Origin: Streptomyces sp. DG1A-41
GTDB taxonomy: Bacteria > Actinomycetota > Actinomycetes > Streptomycetales > Streptomycetaceae
Reading direction: 5' to 3'
Length of the DNA stretch: 64,000 nucleotides
Assembly: GCF_037055355.1 (NCBI RefSeq)
Contig: NZ_CP146350.1
Location: 8,641,001 to 8,705,000 of the forward strand
Position numbers and translations under genes: made by a program
Notes under the pieces: generated by a model
Database searches by the model: none
What the model was told of the DNA's origin: nothing
Seen by the model: only the letters and a program-made list of their open reading frames with translations
Shown: positions 53,094 to 61,434 of the stretch, one piece after another
How positions within the stretch are numbered: position 1 is the first letter of the stretch
Layout: every line of letters begins with the position of its first letter

Positions 53094-53482
53094 CGGTGCG
53101 CCTCCTTCGTCTCCCGAGGGACGTTCAACATAGCTCACGCCTCCCGAAGGTTGTTCTCCTGAAGTCGCTGGTCGCGGGCCTGGTGCGGTCGCCGTGGAGG
53201 GTGCTCGTGCTCGTGCTGGTCGAGGGCGGGTGCCGGCCCCCGGCGCCGCACCGTCGTGCGGGAGACGCCGTTACCGCCGGCCATGTCGTAGTGCCTTCGG
53301 CGGTTCAGCGGCACGATGTGGTACCAGGAGGACCGGCTGCCCGGCGACCTGCCCGACACGGGGCCAGGACCCCTCGCAGGCCTCCTGCTCCCCGGTCACC
53401 GCCGGCTGCCCGTTCCCGAGCCTCCGGCTCACCGCCGTCTGGGACGGTTCCCTGCTCATGGGGTCTGCGAGCCGACGCTGCG
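53094..53482. other. Stretch without gene
   Basis: About 390 bases. Short frames exist on both strands but none has a recognisable domain or good start. It adjoins a decayed regulator gene and may be part of the same remnant zone. Confidence 0.3.
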
Positions 53483-54040
53483 TCATCGCTGTAGCTGCTT
53501 GAGCAGTTCGCGCGTGCTGGGCGAGGGCGACGCGTCGATCCGGGCCGGCGCCGCCTCACAGCCCTGGAACGCCGTGAGGACGCCGTCGTCGTCGCCCAAC
53601 GCGTTCGCCGCGCGCATCCGTACGCGCCACGCCACCTCGCGGAGCGGGTCGATCGCGGTCACCTGGTCGCCCAGGCGGGCGGCATCACCGTACTGGTGAA
53701 GCCGCAGGGCGAGTTCGGCCGCAGACGAGAGCGCTTCAGCTGTTTGCCGGGACAGGGCCATCGCCGCTCCTCCACCCACTCCGAGCTGCGGTCCGGCAAG
53801 TACTCGTCTTCGTCGCGGGCGAGCACCTCCTCGATCGCCGAGAGCGCTACCCGGCCCGGCCAGCCGGTGTGCCTGGGCGGGGTCGGCTTCGAACAGCAGC
53901 GACTGGAACCCCTGCGCCACCTCGTCGGCGAGAGCCAACCGGTTCTGTTCGACGGTCAGGCGCAGCTGTGGCGGCAGTGCCAGATTCAGCTGGTGGACGG
54001 CCTGACGCAGGTAGGCGCGGGATGCCGGCCGCCGGGTGAG
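53483..54040 (-). pseudogene. Remnant of a BTAD (SARP/AfsR-type) regulator
   Basis: The minus-strand frame has AYLRQAVHQLNLALPPQLRL and VEQNRLALADEVAQGFQSLL. A stretch of wrong frame follows (arginine-rich); a neighbouring frame there supplies the expected SAIEEVLARDEDEYLPDR. Then AALSRQ-like ALSRQTAEALSSAAELALR and DPLREVAWRVRMRAANALGD resume. This is the tetratricopeptide-like bacterial transcriptional activator domain. The DNA-binding winged helix expected upstream is absent, so with the paired frameshifts this is a dead remnant. Confidence 0.6.
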
Positions 54041-54250
54041 GCGCCGGACGCACCGGAGCCCGACGGCTCGGGAGCGGCGGTGGTCGTGCTGTCGGCGGAC
54101 AAGGGAAAACTCCAACGGGTGGCGAAGCGGCGCCGGAAATGCATTTCACCCGACGGCGAGGAAATCAGGACCGTCGAATGCGGTTCGGGAACGTCCCGGC
54201 CAACGCCGGCTGGGTCGGTCCAGATTCCGTTCACCGGTGATCGTGCCTGG

Positions 54251-54418
54251 GTGTCAGCAGAGGAGAAACCCGGGGACGGAGCACCCCCGGCACCTGATCG
54301 GCCAGATGAACACATCGCACAGCACATGAGGCGCCCGGCAGGCGGATACCCGGCCGCCGGGCGGGAACCCGCCGCGGCAGAAGATGCCGACACGACGGAC
54401 GAGGAGCCATCGTCATGA
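54251..54418 (+). CDS. Possible small protein, 55 aa
   Basis: From GTG 54251 a frame reads VSAEEKPGDGAPPAPDRPDE, HIAQHMRRPAGGYPAAGRE and ends DADTTDEEPSS with TGA 54416-54418, overlapping the next gene start as ATGA. The overlap suggests coupling and a real gene, but no ribosome binding site precedes GTG 54251 and I know no family. Mildly acidic, no membrane helix. Confidence 0.35.
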   Translation: MSAEEKPGDGAPPAPDRPDEHIAQHMRRPAGGYPAAGREPAAAEDADTTDEEPSS

Positions 54419-54576
54419 CCGTCCCCGAGGAGAACCGGCCGAAGACGGAGACCACGGACAAGGTCCTGGAACACGAGGACGAGAACCAGTCCCGGCCGCC
54501 GGGCGCGACCGGCCGCACGATGCGCGAGGCCCTGGAGGAGGCCGAGGTGCGGCCCGACGACTATGACGAGCGTTAG
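54415..54576 (+). CDS. Small acidic protein, 53 aa
   Basis: MTVPEENRPKTETTDKVLEH, then DENQSRPPGATGRTMREALE and EAEVRPDDYDER: an acidic, probably disordered protein. ATG 54415 has GAGGAG about 13 bases upstream and overlaps the previous frame stop (ATGA). It is 54 bp before the DUF3662 gene on the same strand, so likely in one transcript. Function unknown. Confidence 0.6.
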   Translation: MTVPEENRPKTETTDKVLEHEDENQSRPPGATGRTMREALEEAEVRPDDYDER

Positions 54577-54630
54577 CTCACCCCCAGCCACCGCAACCGA
54601 ACCGACGACACTTCCGGCAGGTGAGACCGC

Positions 54631-55032
54631 ATGGGCGCACTGAGTGCGCTGGAGGAGACACTGGAAAGCCGATGGGAAGCCCTGTGGGCGCGAGTCCTCG
54701 ACAAGGAGCCGGTCGAAGTCCTCGACGCCCTGCGCCACGAGTGCGACGACAACGCCGTGGTGTGCCGGGCGGGCCGGGTCATGGTCCCCAACGCCTACGA
54801 CGTGGAACTCGCCGACGAGGTGCACGACCAACTGACGCGCCACGGCACCAACGTGGGCCAGGCCCTCACCGACAGCCTGTCCCGCCACGCGGAACGCAAG
54901 GGCTACGAGTTCGCGGGCCCGCTCGCGGTACACGTCGCGAAGTGCCCCGACGTGCCCAACGGCCGTTATCGGGTGGCCAGCCGCGTCATGCAGCACGTAA
55001 GCACGGACGGCTTCTTCCACGCGGCCCACTGA
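54631..55032 (+). CDS. DUF3662 (FhaA N-terminal type) protein
   Basis: A 133-residue protein: LESRWEALWARVLDKEPVEV (about 11-30), ALRHECDDNAVVCRAGRVMVPNAYDVEL and YRVASRVM correspond to the DUF3662 domain that precedes the FHA domain in actinobacterial FhaA, a cell-wall regulator. Here it stands alone without FHA. ATG 54631 is the start. It lies downstream of one or two very small genes. It may be a paralogue of the FhaA N-terminus with its own role. Confidence 0.72.
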   Translation: MGALSALEETLESRWEALWARVLDKEPVEVLDALRHECDDNAVVCRAGRVMVPNAYDVELADEVHDQLTRHGTNVGQALTDSLSRHAERKGYEFAGPLAVHVAKCPDVPNGRYRVASRVMQHVSTDGFFHAAH

Positions 55033-55047
55033 AGCGCCCCAAGGCGC

Positions 55048-56736
55048 TCAACGGCGATAGACCGTGATCGAGTGCCCGACATCGTCGACCGGGCGGCTGC
55101 TGCAGATCAACTCGGCCAGCCGCCCGGTCGCTTTCGCAGCCGCGGAGTCCGACACCACCAGCAGCCCCCGCACGTCACCGACCGGCACCCCACGCGGATC
55201 GCGGGCCCGGATGCCGTAGAAGGACGGCACCCCACTGCCCTTGTAGACCAGCCACACCCGCTCACCCGGATACCGCTCGCGCAGCCGCTCCGCGAGCCGT
55301 CCCAGATCCTGCCCCCAGTCCACGTTGGAGTCGTGCAGGAACTCCCGCGTCCTGCCCGGCCCGCCGAACACCTCGTTGGAGTACGGCACGTAATAGGGGT
55401 ACGTGCGCAGCGAACTGACCGCGACGAACGCCACCAGCGCCCCCACCCCGACGGAGACCCACCGCCGCCGCACCACGAGAACGCAGCCGGCCGCCACCGC
55501 GAGGAACACCGGCAGGAAGAGGGCGTACCGCGTGCCCAAGTCCCGTGCCCCCTGCATGGCCGCCGCCAGCAGCACCACAGGCGCGGCCAGCACATAGGGC
55601 GCGGTCGGCCGCAGGCGGCGTACCGCGACCACGGCGACGGCCCCGGTGACCCACAGCGCGAGCATCCCGAGCGGTGTCTTGACCAGCAGCGCGGCCGGCA
55701 GGTAGTACCAGAGCGAGCCCGAGTACAACCGGCCGAACAGAAAGCCCTGCCACGGCCGGTTCTCCAGCCCGAACTGGACCCGCATCCCGTCCCGGTACGC
55801 CTCCGGGAACGGCAGCATCTCGACCAGCAGCCCCCGTAGCCCGCGCACGGCGGGCACATACTGCTCCGGAGCCCAGCGCAGCCGCGGATCGACCATCAGA
55901 TACGTCGCCCACACGATCGCGACCGCCGCCAGCGCCACGACTCCAGCGGCCACGACCGCCCGCACCAGAACCCGCCCCGCATCCCGACCCCGGCCACCTG
56001 CCGACGCATGCCACACCGACACGGCGGCCAGGGCCATGACCACCGGTACGGCGGGAAGCGTGCTCATCTTCGTGGCCAGGGCCGCCCCCAGCGCCGCCCC
56101 GGCGAGCGGCACGTACAGCCGGGGCCTGCGGCGCGCTCGCCACAGAAGCCACGCCGACGTCAGCACGAATCCTGCGGCCGGCACGTCGAGCGTGGCGAGC
56201 GAGCCGTGGGCGATGACGTCGGGGGAGAAGCAGTACAGGGCGAGCGCGGCCAACGCCCCCGCCGTCCCGGCCAGTTCACGGGCGAAGGCGAAGACGACGA
56301 GCCCGAACAGCAGCGTGAGCGCGATCACCGGGAGGCGGGCCCACAGCATCAGCCGCCAGGGGTCGTTGCCCGTCTCATAGAGCAGATGCCGCCCCACCGC
56401 GCCCTGGTCCCCGGTGAAGGACGGGTCGACACGGGGATCGGCGAGGGCCACCCCGGCGCCGATGACGAGCTTGCCGAGCGGCGGGTGCTCGGGGTTGTGG
56501 CGCAGCCGGTGCTCGTGCGTGTACTCGGCGGCCGCGCCCACGTACACCGGTTCGTCGATCGTCGGGGTCTGCCGCACGGCGGTGGTGACCATGGCGAAGG
56601 CCATCTGTGCGAGCAGCACGGCCACGAGGAGCGGCAGCGGCCACCGTCTGCCGGACCGCCGCGCGGCCCCCGCCGGTGTCGGCGGCGGAAGCGACAGCGG
56701 CCGCGGGACGGCGGGAGCGATCCAGAGGTCCCTCAT
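55048..56736 (-). CDS. GT39-type membrane glycosyltransferase
   Basis: A 562-residue integral membrane protein with about ten helices. The first loop has TPTIDEPVYVGAAAEY, where the acidic DE pair matches the catalytic loop of PMT/GT39 and ArnT-like enzymes using polyprenyl-phosphate sugars. HNPEHPPLGKLVIGAG follows, also typical (HPPL). The C-terminus has a short extracytoplasmic domain (DSNVDWGQDLGRLAERL). ATG 56736 is used; the frame opens at 56751. Acceptor unknown, protein O-mannosylation or glycolipid synthesis being the main options. Confidence 0.86.
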   Translation of the reverse strand: MRDLWIAPAVPRPLSLPPPTPAGAARRSGRRWPLPLLVAVLLAQMAFAMVTTAVRQTPTIDEPVYVGAAAEYTHEHRLRHNPEHPPLGKLVIGAGVALADPRVDPSFTGDQGAVGRHLLYETGNDPWRLMLWARLPVIALTLLFGLVVFAFARELAGTAGALAALALYCFSPDVIAHGSLATLDVPAAGFVLTSAWLLWRARRRPRLYVPLAGAALGAALATKMSTLPAVPVVMALAAVSVWHASAGGRGRDAGRVLVRAVVAAGVVALAAVAIVWATYLMVDPRLRWAPEQYVPAVRGLRGLLVEMLPFPEAYRDGMRVQFGLENRPWQGFLFGRLYSGSLWYYLPAALLVKTPLGMLALWVTGAVAVVAVRRLRPTAPYVLAAPVVLLAAAMQGARDLGTRYALFLPVFLAVAAGCVLVVRRRWVSVGVGALVAFVAVSSLRTYPYYVPYSNEVFGGPGRTREFLHDSNVDWGQDLGRLAERLRERYPGERVWLVYKGSGVPSFYGIRARDPRGVPVGDVRGLLVVSDSAAAKATGRLAELICSSRPVDDVGHSITVYRR

Positions 56737-56772
56737 GGACCCACTCTGCATCAGCCCCCGCCGTCGGGGGCG

Positions 56773-58689
56773 TCACCGCTTGACGAGTCGCACCGACAGA
56801 CCGTCAGAGGTGTGGACGGGCACGGCCCGCAGCGTCGTCGAGTCCAGCTCGACACGGTCGAACCGGCCGCGCAGCGCCGGAGCCGACAGGACCGGGACGG
56901 TCGTCCCCGCGACCGGCGGTCGCTCGGCGTCCAGCCGCAGCGACAGCACGCTGCCCCGGCCCAGCAGCACGCGCCGGCTCACCGTGAGGGCCGGGCCGTG
57001 GTTCTTGCGCAGCATCAGCTCCAGCGTCGACTCGCCCTCCTGGACGTACGAGCCGCGCACCCGCAGGACCTTCTCCGCGCGCAGGGTGCCGCCCGTGACC
57101 CGGACGTCGCCCTGCCCCAGGGCGCCCGCGGAGGCGGCGACCAGCGTGCCGTCCTCGACGACGGTCCCGCCGTGGTAGCGGTTGTGGCCGGTCAGCGTGA
57201 GCGTGCCCGTGCCGCGCTTGGTCAGCCCGCCGTCGCCCTCGATGTCGTTGCGCCAGCTGTCGGCCGCGTGGAAGCCCCCGGCCGCCGCGTCCAGCGTCAC
57301 CGTGACGTCGGTGTCGAAGGCGCCGTACCCGTCCGCCGCCGCGAACAGGTTCAGCCGGCCCCACTGTTCGAAGCCGTCCAGCAGGACGTAGCCGGAGGGC
57401 AGCGCGGTCGTGCGCAGCACCTCGCGGCGCTGGTCCGCGCTCAGGTACGGCAGTCGCGTCTCCAGCAGGACCTCCGCGCCCTTCGGCACGGTGAGCGGGT
57501 CCTTGCGGCCGCGGCGGGGCAGGACGTACGTCAACCGGTGCCCGACCGACCGGGCGTTGGCCGCGCGGTCGGCGTAGGCGTCGTCGGCGTCCGAGTGGGC
57601 GTAGGCGTACAGCGTGTCCGCCGTCGTGCCGGTCCTCTGTGTGAAGTAGGCGAGGGCCTGGGCGCGGGCCGCCGCCTTGAGCTCCGCGTTCGCCGGGTCG
57701 GCCAGCGTCGCCGCGGTCAGGGCGGTCGCCATGATCCGGCCGCCGATGACGTCGACGGTGGAGTGCATGCCCGACATGATCCGGGTGTGACCGAGCTCGA
57801 ACGCCCGCGTCACCAGCTCCTGGAAACGCTCCGGCACCGCGTACGCGTAGGCCAGACCCGCCAGATGGAAAGCGTTGGTGTGGCCGCTGGGGAACCCGCC
57901 GTCCTCCGCCGGGTTCTCGGAGCGCTGCCGCAGCAGCTGCGGGGCCACGACCACGTCCGAGTCGTACACCGGGTAGCCGAGGGCGTCCTTCTTCCCGGTG
58001 TCGACGACCTCGCTGTCCTCGTTCATCCGCCACGGACGCGGGTACTGGAAGGCGAACTTGGCCGGGTTGCCCGAGGCGAACGGCCCGCGCACGGTGTCCA
58101 CCAGCTTGGCCACCTTTCCGAGCTCCGAGTCGTGGGAGCCCGCGCCGAGCGCGGACCCGGCCGGGGCATCGGCGGGCAGGGTGTCGCTGATCTTCCCCGG
58201 GGGCGTGCCGTCCGGGGCGGTGGTGATCGACGTGACCGCCTTGGCGCCGGACTTGTACAGGCCGGCGAGCGGACCCAGCCCGCCGATCATGGCGTAGCTC
58301 TGGTGCTGGCGGTCGTAGAGGAAGGCCTCCTTGGCCTGTGCCTCGGTGCGGGATGTCGTGACCCGGGCGCAGTAGCGCATGTTGGCGCGCAGCACCTCGC
58401 GGTCCAGGACCCGGCCGGTGTCCCAGGCGTCGCCGGTCTTCCACACCTGGGACATGCCGCCCAGGATCCGGATGACCGCGTTGGTCTCGGGGGTCTGGTT
58501 CGTCAGGACGTTCGACGTGTAGTCGTCGACGAACGCGGCGGGGCCCGTGGCGGCCTTCGCGTCGGCGGCGGCGAGCCACGTGGCGAAGGTGGGCGCGGCC
58601 AGCAGACCGGCCGAGGCGCCCAGGGACGTCCTGAGGAAGCCCCGCCGGTTGACGGACGCGGTGGCCAGGGGACCGGCTGGTGACGGCAT
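56773..58689 (-). CDS. Tat-exported PAP2 phosphatase with autotransporter-like repeat
   Basis: A 638-residue protein. A twin-arginine leader (NRRGFLRTSLG, Arg15-Arg16) precedes a PAP2/class A acid phosphatase domain. Its motifs are Lys211 and Arg218 (KFAFQYPRP), PSGH (267-270), and Arg303 with His309 and Asp313 (HTRIMSGMHSTVD). The C-terminal 200 residues contain GTLTLTGHNRYHGGTVVEDG and LVAASAGALGQGDVRVTGG, the autotransporter-associated beta-strand repeat, here outside any autotransporter. ATG 58689 follows GAGAGGCACACGC. It probably cleaves phosphomonoesters outside the membrane. Related haloperoxidase activity is possible but not favoured. Confidence 0.85.
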   Translation of the reverse strand: MPSPAGPLATASVNRRGFLRTSLGASAGLLAAPTFATWLAAADAKAATGPAAFVDDYTSNVLTNQTPETNAVIRILGGMSQVWKTGDAWDTGRVLDREVLRANMRYCARVTTSRTEAQAKEAFLYDRQHQSYAMIGGLGPLAGLYKSGAKAVTSITTAPDGTPPGKISDTLPADAPAGSALGAGSHDSELGKVAKLVDTVRGPFASGNPAKFAFQYPRPWRMNEDSEVVDTGKKDALGYPVYDSDVVVAPQLLRQRSENPAEDGGFPSGHTNAFHLAGLAYAYAVPERFQELVTRAFELGHTRIMSGMHSTVDVIGGRIMATALTAATLADPANAELKAAARAQALAYFTQRTGTTADTLYAYAHSDADDAYADRAANARSVGHRLTYVLPRRGRKDPLTVPKGAEVLLETRLPYLSADQRREVLRTTALPSGYVLLDGFEQWGRLNLFAAADGYGAFDTDVTVTLDAAAGGFHAADSWRNDIEGDGGLTKRGTGTLTLTGHNRYHGGTVVEDGTLVAASAGALGQGDVRVTGGTLRAEKVLRVRGSYVQEGESTLELMLRKNHGPALTVSRRVLLGRGSVLSLRLDAERPPVAGTTVPVLSAPALRGRFDRVELDSTTLRAVPVHTSDGLSVRLVKR

Positions 58690-58894
58690 GCGTGTGCCTC
58701 TCTTGAGTTCTGCGACGGGTTCTTCCAGCCGTGCGGCCGGGGAAGGTCGTGCGATCGTGTGCGACTCGTGGCGCCTGTGACGGCTTGTGGGGCACCCGCT
58801 GAGTTACGAGCGAAGATCTACGGCCGCCTTGTGACCCTTCGGAGAGGGTCCGGCCACGAGCCGGTGTCCGGAACGTGAACGGCGGCCGCCCGGC

Positions 58895-59794
58895 TCACAG
58901 AAGCGAACGGGCCAGTGCCACCGCGCCCTCGACCGGCGGGACGCGCAGAGGCTGCGGCCGGGCCGCTGGCAGGGACTCGGCGAGCGCCGAGGCGAACGCC
59001 TCGTACAGCGCGGGCTGGGCGAGGACCGTGCCGCCCGCCACCACCACGTCGTCCACCACGACCCCGCGCCCGGCGAGCCGTACGACGAGCGCGGCGAGGG
59101 CCCGGCCTCCGTCGGCGATCACGGCCCGGGCGAGCGGTGAGCCCGCCTCGGCGGCGGCGAACACCGCGGGGGAGTGCCGGCCCCATGCGGCGGAGACGTC
59201 CGTGGCGGCCTCCAGCGCGGCGCCGAGCGCGGGCACCTCGGCCACGCCGAAGGCCGAGACGAGACCGGTCGCGAGCGCGTCGGGCTCCTCGCCGCGATCG
59301 TGCGCCGCCCAGACGGCCCGCGCGGCCTCGCGGACGAGTCCGGCCGCGCCGCCCTCGTCGCCGAGCACCGCGCCCCAGCCCCCGACCTGGACCGGACCGC
59401 CGCCGGGCAGTCGCCCCACCGCCACCGAACCGGTACCGGCGACCAGGCCGACACCCTTGTCCAGCCCGGCCGCGGGAACGAGCAGTTCGGCATCGCCCAC
59501 GACCAGCGCGGGCACCCCGAGCTGCTCCTGAAGCGCGGTCCGGATGGCTGCGCACTGCCGCGGCGTCTCGCAGGCGTGGCCGCCCACGGCGACCGCGGAC
59601 GGGCGTGCGTGGTCCGGCAGGGCGTCGCGGACCAGCGCGGCCAGCCGGTCGGCCGCGGCCCCGGGCTCGTGCGGCCGCCAGCCCGCACTGCTGCGGACAC
59701 GGTCGACGACGCTTCCGTCGCCCGCGAGGGCACGCAGATGCGTCTTGGTGCCGCCCACGTCGATACCGATCACGTAAGGCGTGGAGTCCTGCAC
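58895..59794 (-). CDS. BadF/N-acetylglucosamine kinase-type ATPase
   Basis: A 299-residue ASKHA-fold protein: IGIDVGGTKTHLRAL (phosphate loop, about 8-22), LVAGTGSVAVGR, GGWGAVLGDEGGAAGLVREA and VVVAGGTV. The BadF/BcrA group includes N-acetylglucosamine kinase. The gene is divergent from a ROK regulator and near a sugar ABC operon, so a sugar kinase for the imported sugar is likely. GTG 59794 follows AAAGAGGACCC. Confidence 0.85.
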   Translation of the reverse strand: MQDSTPYVIGIDVGGTKTHLRALAGDGSVVDRVRSSAGWRPHEPGAAADRLAALVRDALPDHARPSAVAVGGHACETPRQCAAIRTALQEQLGVPALVVGDAELLVPAAGLDKGVGLVAGTGSVAVGRLPGGGPVQVGGWGAVLGDEGGAAGLVREAARAVWAAHDRGEEPDALATGLVSAFGVAEVPALGAALEAATDVSAAWGRHSPAVFAAAEAGSPLARAVIADGGRALAALVVRLAGRGVVVDDVVVAGGTVLAQPALYEAFASALAESLPAARPQPLRVPPVEGAVALARSLL

Positions 59795-59923
59795 GGGTCC
59801 TCTTTCGTCGTTGCGCGGTCACGGCGGACGGCAGGCGAACCATGCGTCGGACCACGCCAGTTGAAGAGGTAAGGATGCCCCGGGACGGGCTTCTGCGGGC
59901 CACGGCAGGCGAGTACCGTGAAG

Positions 59924-59947
59924 TTCGTTAGGAAGTTAACTAACGAA
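59924..59947. promoter_or_regulatory. Operator between kinase and ROK gene
   Basis: TTCGTTAG-GAAGTTAA-CTAACGAA, a perfect 8+8+8 inverted repeat in the 241-bp divergent region. The centre GAAGTTAACTAA resembles sites bound by sugar ROK regulators. Likely target of the ROK protein at 60036. Confidence 0.65.
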
Positions 59948-60035
59948 GTAGGGTGCGCGTCAAGAGGCACGGAATCCCGATGCCGCGCGACCCTTGCCGC
60001 CGCCCTGCACGGCCGCAGCACGACCTGGGGAGACC

Positions 60036-61157
60036 ATGCACCTGAGTGAGAGTGCCCGTGTGGTGTTCGACGTACTGGCCGGGGCGGGCACGGCCACCCG
60101 CCCCCAGCTGGCGGCCGGTGCGGGCCTTTCCAAGCCGACCGTCTCCTCCGCCGTGGCCGAACTCGAGACCGTCGAGCTCGCTGCCCACTCCGGCAGGGCC
60201 TCCGGCGGCACCGGCCGCAGCGCCGCGATCTACCGTCTGGGCCCGGCCGCCGGCGCCGTGCTCGCGGTCGACCTGGGACCCGCCGTGACCCGGGTGCGCG
60301 GCTGCGCCCTGGACGGCACCCTGCTCGCCGAGGGCACCGGCTCCCGCCCGGACGCGGCCGACACCGTCCGCAAGGTCCTCGACGCGCTGCCCGCCGGGGC
60401 CCCGCTGCGGGCCGTCGTCGTCGCCGTCGGTGACGTCCCCACACGGGACCGGGAGGGCGCCGGGGAGCGCCCCGCGACCGCCAAGGCCGGCCCCGCCTTC
60501 GACGCCATGGCCGTCGCGCTGCCCGAGAGCGTCCCCGTCCACCTGGAGAACAACGTCAACTGCGCCGCCCTCGCCGAACTCCACGAGGGCGCCGCCGTCG
60601 GCCGCGACACCTTCGGCTACCTGCGCATCGGCGTCGGCATCGGTCTCGCCGTCGTCATCGGCGGCAGGGTCCTGCGCGGCGCGAACGGCGCCGCCGGTGA
60701 GGTGGCCCGGCTGCCCTACCCCTGGGACGACGACCGCGCCCCGCGCCACGAGGGCCTGGAGCAGCGCATGGGCTCGCGCACCCTGCTGCGCCGCGCGGCC
60801 GAGGCCTGGCAGGACGGTGACGGGCCCTGCCCGCGCACCGCCGAGCGGCTTCTCGCCCTCGCCGGGCAGGGGCATGCCACGGCCGGTGCCGTGGTCGCCT
60901 CGCACGCCGCCGACGTGGGCCGGCTCGCCGCCGCCGTCGCCGCCGTACTGGACCCCGGGCTGATCGTCCTGGGCGGCGGCACCGGCGCGGATCCGCAGCT
61001 CCTGCCGGGTGTGCGGGCCGAGCTGGCCCGGCTGAGCTGGCCCACCGAGGTGGTCAGCAGCGTCGTGGGGGACACCGGCACGGTGGCGGGCGCCAGCAGG
61101 CTGGCCGTGGCGCATGGAATTCAAACCGTGACCGGAGCGGTGCGGGCGAAGCATTGA
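60036..61157 (+). CDS. ROK family transcriptional regulator
   Basis: A 373-residue regulator: winged HTH (ESARVVFDVLAGAGTATRPQLAAGAGLSKPTVSSAV, quoted as RPQLAAGAGLSKPTVSSAV, about 22-40) and a ROK domain with VLAVDLGPAVTRVRG, VENNVNC-like LENNVNCAALAELHEG and IGVGIGLAVVIGG. ATG 60036 follows GGGGAGACC. It is upstream of a sugar binding protein and permeases on the same strand and divergent from the kinase, so it probably controls both through the palindrome at 59924-59947. Inducer is probably the sugar or its phosphate. Confidence 0.88.
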   Translation: MHLSESARVVFDVLAGAGTATRPQLAAGAGLSKPTVSSAVAELETVELAAHSGRASGGTGRSAAIYRLGPAAGAVLAVDLGPAVTRVRGCALDGTLLAEGTGSRPDAADTVRKVLDALPAGAPLRAVVVAVGDVPTRDREGAGERPATAKAGPAFDAMAVALPESVPVHLENNVNCAALAELHEGAAVGRDTFGYLRIGVGIGLAVVIGGRVLRGANGAAGEVARLPYPWDDDRAPRHEGLEQRMGSRTLLRRAAEAWQDGDGPCPRTAERLLALAGQGHATAGAVVASHAADVGRLAAAVAAVLDPGLIVLGGGTGADPQLLPGVRAELARLSWPTEVVSSVVGDTGTVAGASRLAVAHGIQTVTGAVRAKH

Positions 61158-61188
61158 CGGGCGCGCCACCGGTCTGCCAATGTCCGGA

Positions 61189-61222
61189 CAAGCGCTTTCT
61201 GAGTCGGTCGGGACACCGACTC
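61189..61222. promoter_or_regulatory. Operator-like motif and inverted repeat before the binding-protein gene
   Basis: CAAGCGCTTTC (61189-61199) repeats the motif at 44139-44149. Next to it GAGTCGGT-CGGGAC-ACCGACTC (61201-61222) is a perfect 8-base inverted repeat. They lie 40-65 bp after the ROK stop and 210-245 bp before the binding-protein gene. The second could be the ROK terminator; the first looks like a LacI-type or CRE-like site. Confidence 0.5.
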
Positions 61223-61434
61223 CGGGTGAGCCTCCCGCCCGTACGCGAAGTACGGCAGCCGCACGAGGGCGAGCTTGTGCGACGTCGGCCGTCATGGCCG
61301 GGGACCCCACCCGTCAAGGCGACGCGGCCGGGCGAGGCCGTGCCCCCGGAAAGCGAAGTCTCCCCGCAAAAAATGCACCTGTGCCGCCTCGGCTGGCGCC
61401 GTGCTTCTTCCGCTACGACGAAAAGGGACTGAAG

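Noticed and set aside
56008..58683. Plus-strand open frame of 891 codons, the longest in the window
   Set aside because: It lies opposite two well-supported genes (GT39 and PAP2). The translation is low-complexity R/G/Q/H-rich with no motif.
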